From contig NZ_JAMLIE010000001.1 in NCBI RefSeq assembly GCF_023954335.1, positions 434,001-498,000 on the forward strand: a stretch of 64,000 bases of DNA, given 5' to 3'. Below, piece after piece: positions 25,401 through 32,421 of the stretch (its first letter is position 1; every line of letters starts with the position of its first letter). This stretch comes from Aquamicrobium sp. (GTDB lineage Bacteria > Pseudomonadota > Alphaproteobacteria > Rhizobiales > Rhizobiaceae). The notes beneath the pieces were generated by a model that did no database searches, had not been told where the DNA came from, and saw only the letters and a program-made list of their open reading frames with translations. The translations under genes were made by a program, and so were the position numbers.

Positions 25401-26399
25401 GCCCTACGCCAGAACCCGGATAGCAGCGAAGTGGAGACCGGCATCGGGGCGACAGCCCTTGCGCTTGCCAAGGCATTCTCTGACAGGACATTCCTCCATA
25501 ACATGCACCAAGCCCTTGAGGCCTTGACCGACCCTGAGGCCAGAGGCGAGAGGTGGCTGGGGAATATTGCGGGCAGCGCCATCCCGCTCTCCTCCGCCCT
25601 CCGGGGTCTCAACCCCGACCCGTATCTTCGTGAGGCTCGCTCCTTTGTGGATACCGCCTTGAAGAACTTGCCGGGATTCTCGGCGACCCTGCCGCCCGTT
25701 CGGGATGTCTTCGGGGAGCCGGTTGCCCGCCGCATCGGCATCACCACCGACCAAAAGGCCGACCTAGTGGAGGCAGAACATAGCCGTATCCTCATTGAGA
25801 CGGGGAGGGGCATCGGTAAGCCAGAACCCGACTTCGAGGGAGTGGACCTCCGCGACGTGACCTTGGAGTCGGGCCAGAACGCCTATGACCGCTATCAGGA
25901 ACTCAGCGGCCATATCCCCGGCCAGAAGCCTCTCAAAGACCACCTTGCGCGGCTCATCAAGTCCGAGGCCTATCAGGACATGCCAGATGGAGAGGCCAGC
26001 GTCGTCGGCACACGGCTCAACGCTTTGGGGCGCATCTTGACGCAACACCGGCAAGCGGCCCGAGCGCGTCTCCTGAGAGAGAACCCTGAGCTTCAGTCCT
26101 TGGTGAAGGCCCGCCAGAGAGCGGTACGGGGGGCGATACTAGAGAACCGCAGCCAGCGGACAGGGAGCCAACCGGGAGCGAGGGAATTATTGGACGCCTT
26201 GGGACCACAGGAGGCAGGAGTTCCCTCAGGCCGAGGAGGGGCACAGCGCATCCTTGACCAGCTACGAGCACAGGAGGCGGCACGGCCTCCCCTCCAAGAG
26301 AGGCTGGCGGAAATTAGTGCAGCCCGTGCAGAAAGGCTGCGTCTGAAGCGCGAGGCCGATCATCGTCTTGCCGATGGGAGAATAGACCGCCGCCGTTAG
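22461..26399 (+). CDS. Very large phage virion-associated (internal/ejection-type) protein
   Basis: A 1312-residue protein. Residues 1-60 are acidic. Residues 70-140 contain Gly/Ala-rich helices (ISQFATGLLGAGKLM, VGLGATAGAVV). Residues 260-410 are a low-complexity Pro/Glu/Ala linker. Residues 415-1120 form a long conserved helical region including NEVNYSLINSLLWLYPTHVVNVTSNV, a motif I associate with large virion proteins of podoviruses, and a hydrophobic segment ALGQMALGMTFMGLAATLAL. The end is charged coiled coil. No lysozyme or protease motif is visible. It would travel in the capsid and help DNA ejection. Its presence without capsid, portal or terminase genes nearby suggests a degraded phage or a satellite. 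Confidence 0.6.
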   Translation: MDSIRTEEDLLQEALRRLEAEDALPDRGPPTQPQQPAPDMQEEDAKTLLDAGRELWDSIGAGMAKAGIETKDFLLGEPAEHEKSAFRRGIERRAQELASSSPANAVTIGISQFATGLLGAGKLMAPIKAVQKLKGAGTAGRAAYEVGLGATAGAVVIDPHEERLSNLIEEFPSLQNPVTDYLAADPTDSAAEGRFKNALEGIGLDLAIIGTLGVSLRAYRAMRGGETEQAAKEISKLQTGSAAPASLRHEAATKQAEAINRDAFGLDFGPAARETPAETHTGPSAPAESTTQARAREAAPEPPRGEEARSAFEERAAVLEYEEGLPRAEAERRAAGETGYQPEDTGRAASPSGESNQTGGINPESGLRTASDLPSPIQEPPRGVAPRGPALVDASPEAVAKIVLDTEADLKAIAKFGSREAAIEAGQIAGRSASRLPWQKLIETPDGLREFMTNVEAVTKGQMDTIKGGDVLSDATVNAKVRKMAEWYGEDPATLMGELVEAGGAAAQMTARMEAAYLVTNRMFQETYELAFKLQNGMLDEFGGDAAKAAAELRDRLRLSASILASAQSMRASAGRTMRRLRGQFQLKPEDLAALDGMDSAKLAELIASTRGDPKKLAQVANPTFLRRVMNEVNYSLINSLLWLYPTHVVNVTSNVVMLLGRPTEKLLGAIAMGPKTGGDLLRRQAIAEYTATVAALGDAWQAMVEAFKRGDSILSPHNTEFFQGAITQRPLPWKPAGGIMDLAENVWKAANYRNIVGLPTRTLGAVDEFFKTLRYRAYVQGQAAARAYSLGLTGEDFQRYLRAEMERVIDPATGQALDQRALREAQTATFQNELLAGTAGATIQQARNRHPVLTLILPFVKTPVNVLRYGWKMTPGLNLLQKEFREAISGKLGEEAKAHALGQMALGMTFMGLAATLALNGRMTGAGPSDTRLQAELRATGWQPYSYVFEGEDGTKRYVPIGRFDPAGMAFATIVNLMDALRQNPDSSEVETGIGATALALAKAFSDRTFLHNMHQALEALTDPEARGERWLGNIAGSAIPLSSALRGLNPDPYLREARSFVDTALKNLPGFSATLPPVRDVFGEPVARRIGITTDQKADLVEAEHSRILIETGRGIGKPEPDFEGVDLRDVTLESGQNAYDRYQELSGHIPGQKPLKDHLARLIKSEAYQDMPDGEASVVGTRLNALGRILTQHRQAARARLLRENPELQSLVKARQRAVRGAILENRSQRTGSQPGARELLDALGPQEAGVPSGRGGAQRILDQLRAQEAARPPLQERLAEISAARAERLRLKREADHRLADGRIDRRR

Positions 26400-26573
26400 G
26401 CTAACAGTGACCAGATAGGGACGCCGAGTTTGCTAGTGGCAGGCGACCTCAGGAGGGAGGGGGAGTGGGTGCTTCCCCCCTCCGAATTTATTGGGAAAAG
26501 AGCATAGATTTTCCCGTGGCGGGAACGATTTTAGGGTAGTATATGGAAGGTCGCCTAATAAAAAGGGACGACC

Positions 26574-26654
26574 ATGACGCTCCTCCAGATTGCATATTTC
26601 CTTATTGCACTATCCTATGTTCTAGCAGCCGTCGCCATGTTTACTAATCACTAG
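26574..26654 (+). CDS. 26-residue single-helix membrane peptide
   Basis: Short ORF encoding MTLLQIAYFLIALSYVLAAV then AMFTNH, almost entirely one hydrophobic helix. It has a good ribosome site (AAAGGGA) seven bases before the ATG and is followed 8 bp later by another small gene with AGGAG. Size and context suggest a phage holin- or superinfection-exclusion-like peptide, but function is unknown. The 174 bp upstream hold a G/C-rich hairpin (about 26449-26482) that could end transcription of the large gene. Confidence 0.5.
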   Translation: MTLLQIAYFLIALSYVLAAVAMFTNH

Positions 26655-26662
26655 GAGCGAGT

Positions 26663-26845
26663 ATGAGGGACCTCGCCACCAAGGCAGACCTCCGCGCTAG
26701 TGTCCGGGACATCGAGGCGAAGCTCCATACGGAGGCTAACAGGCTCACCTTGCGGTTTGGCCTCATGTGGGCCGCAGCCGTCATCATCGTGGCATCGTGG
26801 CATTGTGGCTTCCCTAGCCGGCCTAACGCTAGGCGGGGGCGCTGA
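26663..26845 (+). CDS. Small coiled-coil plus membrane-anchor protein with slippage-altered C-terminus
   Basis: A 60-residue protein: a coiled coil at residues 3-32 (DLATKADLRASVRDIEAKLHTEANR) and a membrane helix beginning FGLMWAAAVIIVAS. After that the present frame gives an odd tail (WHCGFPSRPNARRGR). The DNA there is three tandem 8-bp units (ATCGTGGC twice, then ATTGTGGC, 26786-26809). Removing two units would give IVASLAGLTLGGGAE, a natural end for a membrane helix. The gene therefore looks frame-shifted by repeat expansion. Coiled-coil/anchor proteins of this size are common in phages. Confidence 0.5.
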   Translation: MRDLATKADLRASVRDIEAKLHTEANRLTLRFGLMWAAAVIIVASWHCGFPSRPNARRGR

Positions 26846-27677
26846 GTGAGGCTAGGAAGCGTAGATAACCAATCCCTTGAGTAGCGGACATGATGGCAAG
26901 GTCTAAGGGAGCCTCATGGATTTGCTCCAAGGGTGTCCCATGCCTGAACGGGTGGGCCGACTTCACCCACGCCTTGAAGTGGTCCATGAAGCGGTCCGCC
27001 AAGTCTTCCGCGTCCCCATGCCCGGAATAGCGTGCCAAGAGGAGGGGCTTGAGGTGTTTGTCCAGCACCTCCCCATTCAGACGGTTAACTTTGGGATCGC
27101 CTATGACCGCAAGGAAGGCGCTTTCGACCGCCTCAAAAACTCCCCGGATAAGGCCTTTGCCGCTTTGCCGCGTGGTTCCTAGATGGGCCATGGCCTCATG
27201 GAGAGCGTGGAGAGCGGCAGCAAAGCGAGGTGCACCAAGACCAGCAACCGCAGCGGCTACGGTCCTTTCAAATTCCTCGTCAACAAGGAAGTGGACTCCG
27301 CCCTTGTCGTCAATACGATACCCGAGGTGCTCCTCCCGAAAGATTCGCCGGACTTCTTTCAGAAATTCGCCCGGCTTATGCGTTGTGTGAAACCATATCG
27401 TGATAGCGCTAAGTATGTCCGCAATGTCTGCCTTGGTCCAGAATCTCTCATGGGAGAAGTGACCACTAATTCCTTTAGGATAGTTTATCCCCAGCTCCTC
27501 CTCAACAACTCCAGAGAAATCGTGTGCATTGAATCCGCTCGTTGATGCGGTGTTGAGGAACAGTTTTGCAATACGAAGCCTTGCCCTCTCGCTTTCTCTA
27601 AGAGGGGTCTCAGGCCTAATATAGTTCCTTATAAACATCGCCCCCTCTCTGGGTTGCGAGCTTTCCGTTTTTTTCAT
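26829..27677 (-). CDS. Putative abortive-infection protein (Abi C-terminal/HEPN-like domain)
   Basis: A 282-residue protein from ATG 27677, preceded by GGAGG; a longer frame to 27713 lacks this. The N-terminal third is helical (RARLRIAKLFLNTASTSGFNAHDFSGVVEEELGI), the middle GYRIDDKGGVHFLVDEEFE is beta-like. The C-terminal part (about 180-275: GLIRGVFEAVESAFLAVIG ... HLKPLL ... DHFKAWVKSAHPFRHG) has the layout of Abi C-terminal (HEPN-like) domains, including the closing R-H-G. Those domains often act as RNases in phage defence. It is convergent with the small membrane genes and divergent from the deoxyribosyltransferase-like gene. The family call is by pattern only. Confidence 0.5.
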   Translation of the reverse strand: MKKTESSQPREGAMFIRNYIRPETPLRESERARLRIAKLFLNTASTSGFNAHDFSGVVEEELGINYPKGISGHFSHERFWTKADIADILSAITIWFHTTHKPGEFLKEVRRIFREEHLGYRIDDKGGVHFLVDEEFERTVAAAVAGLGAPRFAAALHALHEAMAHLGTTRQSGKGLIRGVFEAVESAFLAVIGDPKVNRLNGEVLDKHLKPLLLARYSGHGDAEDLADRFMDHFKAWVKSAHPFRHGTPLEQIHEAPLDLAIMSATQGIGYLRFLASLSAPA

Positions 27678-27841
27678 TCTGCCTCCGTATTCAGCGCCCG
27701 AACTCGTCAACAATATTTACTATCCGACTCCCGGAAAAGCTCCAAGTATCCGCCGCGCCGGCTATCTGGTGATTTACGCCCTGAGGCCGTTTCGCCTCGC
27801 CACTGTGCTGCTATCCTTAGACCCCAGAGGGAGGGCTCGAA

Positions 27842-28837
27842 ATGTCGGCTCAATGCGCCATATGGCAGACGCGAACTTACAATCTTGATCCTGCTGGTAA
27901 CGGCTTCCAGTACAATTCCCCCAGAGCCGGTGGATTGTATGAAATAACGGGTAGCGCCAAGACCACCGTGGGTCATCTCAATGCTCGGCAAAAGGCATAT
28001 CTCACAACGTGGCTAGTGGGCCAACGCTGGCTTGGTGTCAAATGCCCCAAGGTTACCAGTGCCCAGATAGAAGCATCGAAAGCAGCAATTCCCTTGGCTG
28101 TATTCGATCGGCGCGATAGACTTCTTCGAGTGATTGCGACTCACACACCCGCCTTGGGGCAGACTATGGACTACTACGACCGCCGTGTTATGTGGGTCGT
28201 AGGGGAGCCTGTGCGAGAGAATAGCCATTGGGCCGAACAAGATGCACTGTTGGCGGCAACTGAGTCCATCGAGATTGATGAGGTAGAAACTCTAATCGCC
28301 TTTGCTGTAGAGCAGGGTCTATTATCGAATAAATCAGGGCTTGCCCTAACCTTCGACGGACACGCCCACCTGGATAGACTTCGAGGAGCCGCAACAGACT
28401 CCCTTCAGGGATTTGTCGCGATGTGGTTCGGGGCGGAGGTGGCCGAGGCATACGACAAGGGGATTGCGCCTGCAATCACTGATGCCGGTTACAAGCCAAT
28501 GCGGATCGACCAGAAGGAGCATAACAACAAGATAGATGATGAGATCATTGCCGAGATTCGACGCTCCCGATTTGTCGTAGCGGACTTCACATGTGGTCTC
28601 ATTGGAGAAGGCGAAGCAGAGACCGCTATTCCACGCGGCGGCGTCTATTACGAAGCTGGCTTTGCTCAGGGTCTAGGGATTCCGGTTATCTGGATGTGTC
28701 GAGAGGACCACATCAAGCACGTCCACTTTGATACCCGGCAGTTCAACCACATCACTTGGACTACCCCCGAGGAACTCAGAGAGAAGCTCCACAATCGAAT
28801 TGGTGCGTTGCTTGGGGATGGGCCGCTGCGTGGCTAG
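27842..28837 (+). CDS. Nucleoside 2-deoxyribosyltransferase-like protein, putative defence effector
   Basis: A 331-residue protein with a GGGAGGG-type ribosome site. Residues 190-325 form a Rossmann-like domain: GFVAMWFGAEVAEAYDKGI, AGYKPMRIDQKEHNNKIDDEII, IRRSRFVVADFT, then the acidic catalytic-type motif GGVYYEAGFAQGLG (266-279, Glu271). This matches the nucleoside-deoxyribosyltransferase/TIR-like superfamily used in several conflict systems for cleaving nucleotides or NAD. Residues 110-185 look like a winged helix, and residues 1-40 like a zinc ribbon that has lost most cysteines (only Cys5 remains). It diverges from the Abi-like gene. Defence is inferred from domain and location. Confidence 0.6.
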   Translation: MSAQCAIWQTRTYNLDPAGNGFQYNSPRAGGLYEITGSAKTTVGHLNARQKAYLTTWLVGQRWLGVKCPKVTSAQIEASKAAIPLAVFDRRDRLLRVIATHTPALGQTMDYYDRRVMWVVGEPVRENSHWAEQDALLAATESIEIDEVETLIAFAVEQGLLSNKSGLALTFDGHAHLDRLRGAATDSLQGFVAMWFGAEVAEAYDKGIAPAITDAGYKPMRIDQKEHNNKIDDEIIAEIRRSRFVVADFTCGLIGEGEAETAIPRGGVYYEAGFAQGLGIPVIWMCREDHIKHVHFDTRQFNHITWTTPEELREKLHNRIGALLGDGPLRG

Positions 28838-28939
28838 GGCTTCTACCCATCCCAGCCATCTAAGTATCTGCGATGTCCTTCTACCGCTCTTAGCTTCCAC
28901 CCGCGATGATCCCGGAATTATTCTTCAAGGAGCTAAAAG

Positions 28940-29131
28940 ATGCCAACCGGCGAGGCCCCTATTGCAGTCCAGATCGGCATACTAGCCGTGGTGCTCTTGG
29001 CCATCTATGGCTTTGCCCAGCTTGTTTCCGGACCAACCGAGGACCAGCTACGGGCACAATATTTCCAATGGTTCCGCGAGGCCTACTCCTGTAAGGACCA
29101 AGGAAACCTCATTATCTGCCGATACCCATAG
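28940..29131 (+). CDS. Small membrane protein, unknown
   Basis: A 63-residue protein with a good ribosome site (AAGGAG, eight bases before the ATG). One membrane helix lies near the N-terminus (residues 9-28, VQIGILAVVLLAIYGFAQLV), then a soluble tail with two cysteines (YSCKDQGNLIICRYP) that could form a disulfide if periplasmic. It stands between the effector-like gene and a zinc-finger-like gene. Probably a phage or satellite accessory protein. Confidence 0.5.
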   Translation: MPTGEAPIAVQIGILAVVLLAIYGFAQLVSGPTEDQLRAQYFQWFREAYSCKDQGNLIICRYP

Positions 29132-29282
29132 CCCGGCCAAGCGACAACTCCCGCGTTGGAGTAGCCGGGGTAAGGCCGGGCGAGGGCGCGGTCAGGACAG
29201 CCAGCCAACCACCAAGATCACCATCAGGGGGATGAGGAGCCTAGCCGCACCTTGTCCCCCTTTCTCTTTGCAGGGAACCATC

Positions 29283-30101
29283 ATGACCTCACGAAACAGA
29301 AGGCGTACTCAAGCCGCCGACATCAAGCGCCGCGCCAAGGCCCCAGCGCCAGACGGCCCGGAGCAATGCGTTGTCGCGGGATGCCAGAGACCCACCCAAC
29401 GCTCAGCCAGAAAGGGCCTCTCAGAGACCTATTGCCGCGTCCACATGGAGCGCCAAGCCCGCCATGGGCATCCCACAAGGCCGAGCTATTCCAAGGCGGA
29501 GCTTGTGCCGTTCCGCGAGGCCGCGCTCGGCTGGTATCGCCAGCACCATCACGAAGCCCACGTCCGCCAAGCCATCGTCCGGCTAGAGAGCCTCATGTCC
29601 TCCCAAGACCGCCCTAAGGACCACGACCAGCAGCGAAGCATGGCCCCGAAGGACAAGGCCCGGAACGTCCTCGCGCGGCTCCATCGGGAGGGTAAGACCG
29701 GAGAGCAGCTATTCCTCATAGTCCTCAGCGTTCGGGCGGCCTACGCCGAGATTGGTCCCTATGGCTACCCCGAGTTTCCGCTTGTGGTCATCGCCAAGCA
29801 GGCGAAGCAGCTCAGGGGAGCATCAGGAACCCACTTCCGGGATAGCCCCTATCGCTTTCCCTCCAAGTATCCCCGACCGCGCGGCCTCTACCTCCGCCTT
29901 CTTGGGGAGATGATCGAGGAGACGGCCAACATAGACCGGGACACCATAGAGACCGTGGCGCAGGCGGTGCGGCCTGCCGTGCGACAAGCCCAGAAGTCCG
30001 CATGGGAGGAAGCCAAGGCCCGTCAGGACGAGGAGGAGCGCACCATCGCCCTCATCCGCCTCATGGGCCGAGTTGGGAGCCTCACTGTTGGAACATCTTG
30101 A
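29283..30101 (+). CDS. Phage-type protein with N-terminal zinc-finger-like motif
   Basis: A 272-residue basic protein. Residues 27-62 hold CVVAGCQRPTQRSARKGLSE then TYCRVHMERQARHGHP, a C-x4-C...C-x2-H pattern typical of zinc knuckles that accompany phage HNH-type nucleases; the nuclease domain itself is not evident. The rest is helical with basic patches (residues 115-200). A DNA-binding role in element replication or regulation is likely. It overlaps the next gene by about 30 bp in another frame. Confidence 0.5.
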   Translation: MTSRNRRRTQAADIKRRAKAPAPDGPEQCVVAGCQRPTQRSARKGLSETYCRVHMERQARHGHPTRPSYSKAELVPFREAALGWYRQHHHEAHVRQAIVRLESLMSSQDRPKDHDQQRSMAPKDKARNVLARLHREGKTGEQLFLIVLSVRAAYAEIGPYGYPEFPLVVIAKQAKQLRGASGTHFRDSPYRFPSKYPRPRGLYLRLLGEMIEETANIDRDTIETVAQAVRPAVRQAQKSAWEEAKARQDEEERTIALIRLMGRVGSLTVGTS

Positions 30102-30575
30102 CGAGAGATTGAGTGAACGCGAGAGGGGGAGAGTGGGCCTCCGAGTGAACAATAGGGAAGGCCCTTCCTCCATCTTCCTCGACCCGTGGTTGACCTCCGA
30201 GGGCCTGCCCCTAGCCACCATCGCGGACCACCTCCAAGTCCTCACCACGCCTCCACCAGCCTCCCGCATCAGGTCCGAACGCAAGGACGCCACCCTCCGC
30301 CGCCACTTCCTCATGGGCAACATCGCGGCCAACCTTGCGCACCTCGCCCTAAGCCCCAGCCGGGAGGACGGGCAGCGCCTCGCCATCTCCACCCGAAACG
30401 GCCAGAGGGAAACCACGCGGTACGACCGGCCGGGCTATCCTCAGCGCATGCTCAAGGCCGCCGTGGAGTCTCTCCAAGAGGCCGGCATGCTCGCGGTCCA
30501 CCCCTACGTCTTCAAGCAGCGGACTACGACCGTAGAGCCTGTCCGTCGTCAGGGTTTTTGGGACAACAGGCGGCG
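30073..30575 (+). pseudogene. Phage/plasmid replication-type protein, 3' end removed by IS insertion
   Basis: About 165 residues remain. The stretch SSIFLDPWLTSEGLPLATIADHL, then ANLAHLALSPSREDGQRLAIST, RYDRPGYPQRMLKAAVESLQEAGML resembles, by memory, helical proteins next to replication functions in alphaproteobacterial phages and plasmids. The start is uncertain (TTG codons at 30073 and 30088, or a later one). The frame enters the IS3 element at 30576 and the remainder is not found after the IS. If this was a replication gene, the element can no longer replicate on its own. Confidence 0.5.
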
Positions 30576-30613
30576 TGAGCTAACGGAGGCTCTGGTCCAT
30601 CAGGTTTGTCACA

Positions 30614-31594
30614 TTAGGCCGCTGCATCTCGATGAAGCAAGCGACGCTGTTTGATGGTTTCGCGTTTGATCCTTTCCCTTTCCAGCGTGATGATATCGCC
30701 GCGCCCGAAGTAGACGTCGGCAGGGGTGAGATTGTCGAGGCTCTCGTGGTAGCGGCGGTGGTTGTAGTGATCGACGAACGCCGCGACCTGCTGCTCGAGA
30801 TCACCCGGCAGGAAGTAGTTTTCGAGCAGGATGCGGTTCTTCAACGTCTGGTGCCATCGCTCGATCTTGCCTTGGGTCTGAGGATGGCAGGGCGCCCCGC
30901 GCGTATGTTCCATGCCCTTGTCGGATAGCCATGCGGCCAGGTCGGAAGAGACGTAAGAGGGGCCGTTGTCGGACAACAGCCGCGGCCGCTGCACCACCCT
31001 GGCGCTGTCGCAGCCAGAAGCCTGCAGCGCGATGGTCAGCGTGTCGGTGACGTCCTCGGCCTTCATCGTGGTGCACAGCTTCCAGGCGATGATGTAGCGA
31101 GAGAAGTCGTCGAGCACGGTCGACAGGTAGAACCACCCCCAGCCGATCACCTTCAAGTAGGTAAAGTCGGTCTGCCAGAGCTGGTTGGGCGCCGTCGTCT
31201 TGTCGTGGAACTCATCGGCGGCCTTGATGACGATGAAGGCGGGGCTGGTGATCAGGTCGTGGGCCTTGAGCAGGCGATAGACTGAGGATTCCGAGACGAA
31301 GTAGCCCCTCGTGTCGGTGAAGGTGACCGCCAGTTCCCGTGGCGACAGCTCCGGCTCGTTCAACGCCAGCTCAATGATCTGATCGCGTTTCTCCTCGGGG
31401 ATGCGGTTCCAGACCCGGTTCGGCCGGGGCCTGCGATCCTCCAGCGCATCGACACCGCCGGCCAGGAAACGGTCATACCAGCGATTGAAGGTCGAGCGCG
31501 GAATACCGAGTTTTTGCAGCGTGCGCCGCGCCGACAGATGCGACTGCTCGACGAGCCGAATGATCTCCAGCTTCTCGGATGCGGGGTATCTCAT
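30614..31594 (-). CDS. IS3-family transposase OrfB (DDE domain)
   Basis: A 326-residue catalytic protein. An N-terminal helix-turn-helix (ASEKLEIIRLVEQSHLSARRTLQKLGIPRSTFNRWYDRF) precedes the rve core; DDE residues are in LWQTDFTYLKV, LSDNGPSYVS and HPQTQGKIERWHQ. The end is HESLDNLTPADVYFGRG. It overlaps orfA by 4 bp (ATGA). It appears intact. Confidence 0.9.
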   Translation of the reverse strand: MRYPASEKLEIIRLVEQSHLSARRTLQKLGIPRSTFNRWYDRFLAGGVDALEDRRPRPNRVWNRIPEEKRDQIIELALNEPELSPRELAVTFTDTRGYFVSESSVYRLLKAHDLITSPAFIVIKAADEFHDKTTAPNQLWQTDFTYLKVIGWGWFYLSTVLDDFSRYIIAWKLCTTMKAEDVTDTLTIALQASGCDSARVVQRPRLLSDNGPSYVSSDLAAWLSDKGMEHTRGAPCHPQTQGKIERWHQTLKNRILLENYFLPGDLEQQVAAFVDHYNHRRYHESLDNLTPADVYFGRGDIITLERERIKRETIKQRRLLHRDAAA

Positions 31595-31965
31595 TCGTCG
31601 TCGCCCCCATCCGCAATCATGCTTTTTTTAAGAATCCGCAGTTCCAGCGCCTGCTCGGCGACGACCTCCTTGAGATCGCGCGCCTCCTTGCGCAGAACCT
31701 TCACCTCGTCGCTGGTGGCGGCGCGCGCCGTATCCCCGGCAAGCCGCTTCTTGCCGGCTTCCAGGAATTCCTTCGACCAGGTGTAATAAAGGCTCTCCGC
31801 GATCCCCTCGCGCCGGCACAGCGCCGCGATCGACTCTTCGCCGCGCAAGCCCTCCAGCACGATGCGGATCTTCTCCTCGGCCGAATATTGCTTGCGGGTT
31901 GCGCGGCGGATGTCTTTGATGACCTGCTCTGCCGGCGCTTTCCCGGTTCCGGATTTCTGTCTCAT
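31591..31965 (-). CDS. IS3-family transposase OrfA
   Basis: A 124-residue protein with an HTH (RKQYSAEEKIRIVLEGLRGEESIAALCRREGIAESLYYTWSKEFLEAG, about residues 24-72) and a C-terminal coiled coil (residues 85-118) leading to a final acidic tail. Typical first ORF of IS3 elements. No defect is visible. Confidence 0.88.
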   Translation of the reverse strand: MRQKSGTGKAPAEQVIKDIRRATRKQYSAEEKIRIVLEGLRGEESIAALCRREGIAESLYYTWSKEFLEAGKKRLAGDTARAATSDEVKVLRKEARDLKEVVAEQALELRILKKSMIADGGDDE

Positions 31966-32013
31966 CTTCGCTCCTTTGAAAGGCTACGATGAACCAGAAA
32001 TCCTCCGTTCTCA

Positions 32014-32215
32014 GTTAAGCCGATTTGGTCCCATCAGTGCTGACGCCGGACAATTCGCAGCCGAGCTCAGCGAGGAGATGATCCTTCGAGAGATGGAGGA
32101 TGCCACCGGCAATTACATCTCACGTCGGGGTGATGCCGATCCCGCGCTCCTCCTCGCGCCCACATCGGAACTCCTCTCATGCATCGACAGCGAGGCTCAG
32201 CCCCCCCGGGTCTAG
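32014..32215 (+). pseudogene. Phage structural gene, C-terminal remnant
   Basis: After the IS, one frame reads AGQFAAELSEEMILREMEDATGNYISRRGDADPALLLAPTSELLSCIDSEAQPPRV then stop. It has no start of its own and is followed after 207 bp by a phage S49 protease gene, so it is probably the tail of a morphogenesis gene such as a portal. The 206 bp that follow contain a short GCACGTGT tandem repeat at about 32302-32318 and nothing else I can name. Confidence 0.4.
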
Positions 32216-32421
32216 GGACCGTATCGGCTTTCCCAAGCCACACGGGCCCGGGGGACCCCGAAACTTCGCCAGTGGATGTGGTCAGAAAGCGGTACACGCA
32301 TGCACGTGTGCACGTGTGCAGCACGGATCATTCAGTCTGGACTGGAGATTGAGTAGTTGATCATGGAAAACCTAATCCAACATCCTCTTGCCTGCCGTGC
32401 ATGCGCCATAGGCGGTGAAGC

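Larger units (their letters stand above)
30576..32013 (-). mobile_element. Second IS3-family insertion sequence
   Basis: About 1.44 kb with orfA and orfB on the minus strand. Its ends are imperfect inverted repeats: TGAGCTAACGGAGGCTCTGG on the left and, read inward from the right, TGAGAACGGAGG followed by TTCTGGTTCATC. It differs from the IS at 11661 in both ends and transposase. No target duplication is visible, and different phage sequences lie on its two sides, so it probably sits at a deletion or fusion junction. Confidence 0.8.

Noticed and set aside
22461..26399. Phage RNA polymerase as identity of the 1312-residue protein
   Set aside because: No polymerase motifs are visible; long helical and hydrophobic stretches fit a virion protein better.
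26449..26482. Rho-independent terminator after the large virion gene
   Set aside because: The G/C hairpin is present but lacks a clear T run; kept only as a remark.
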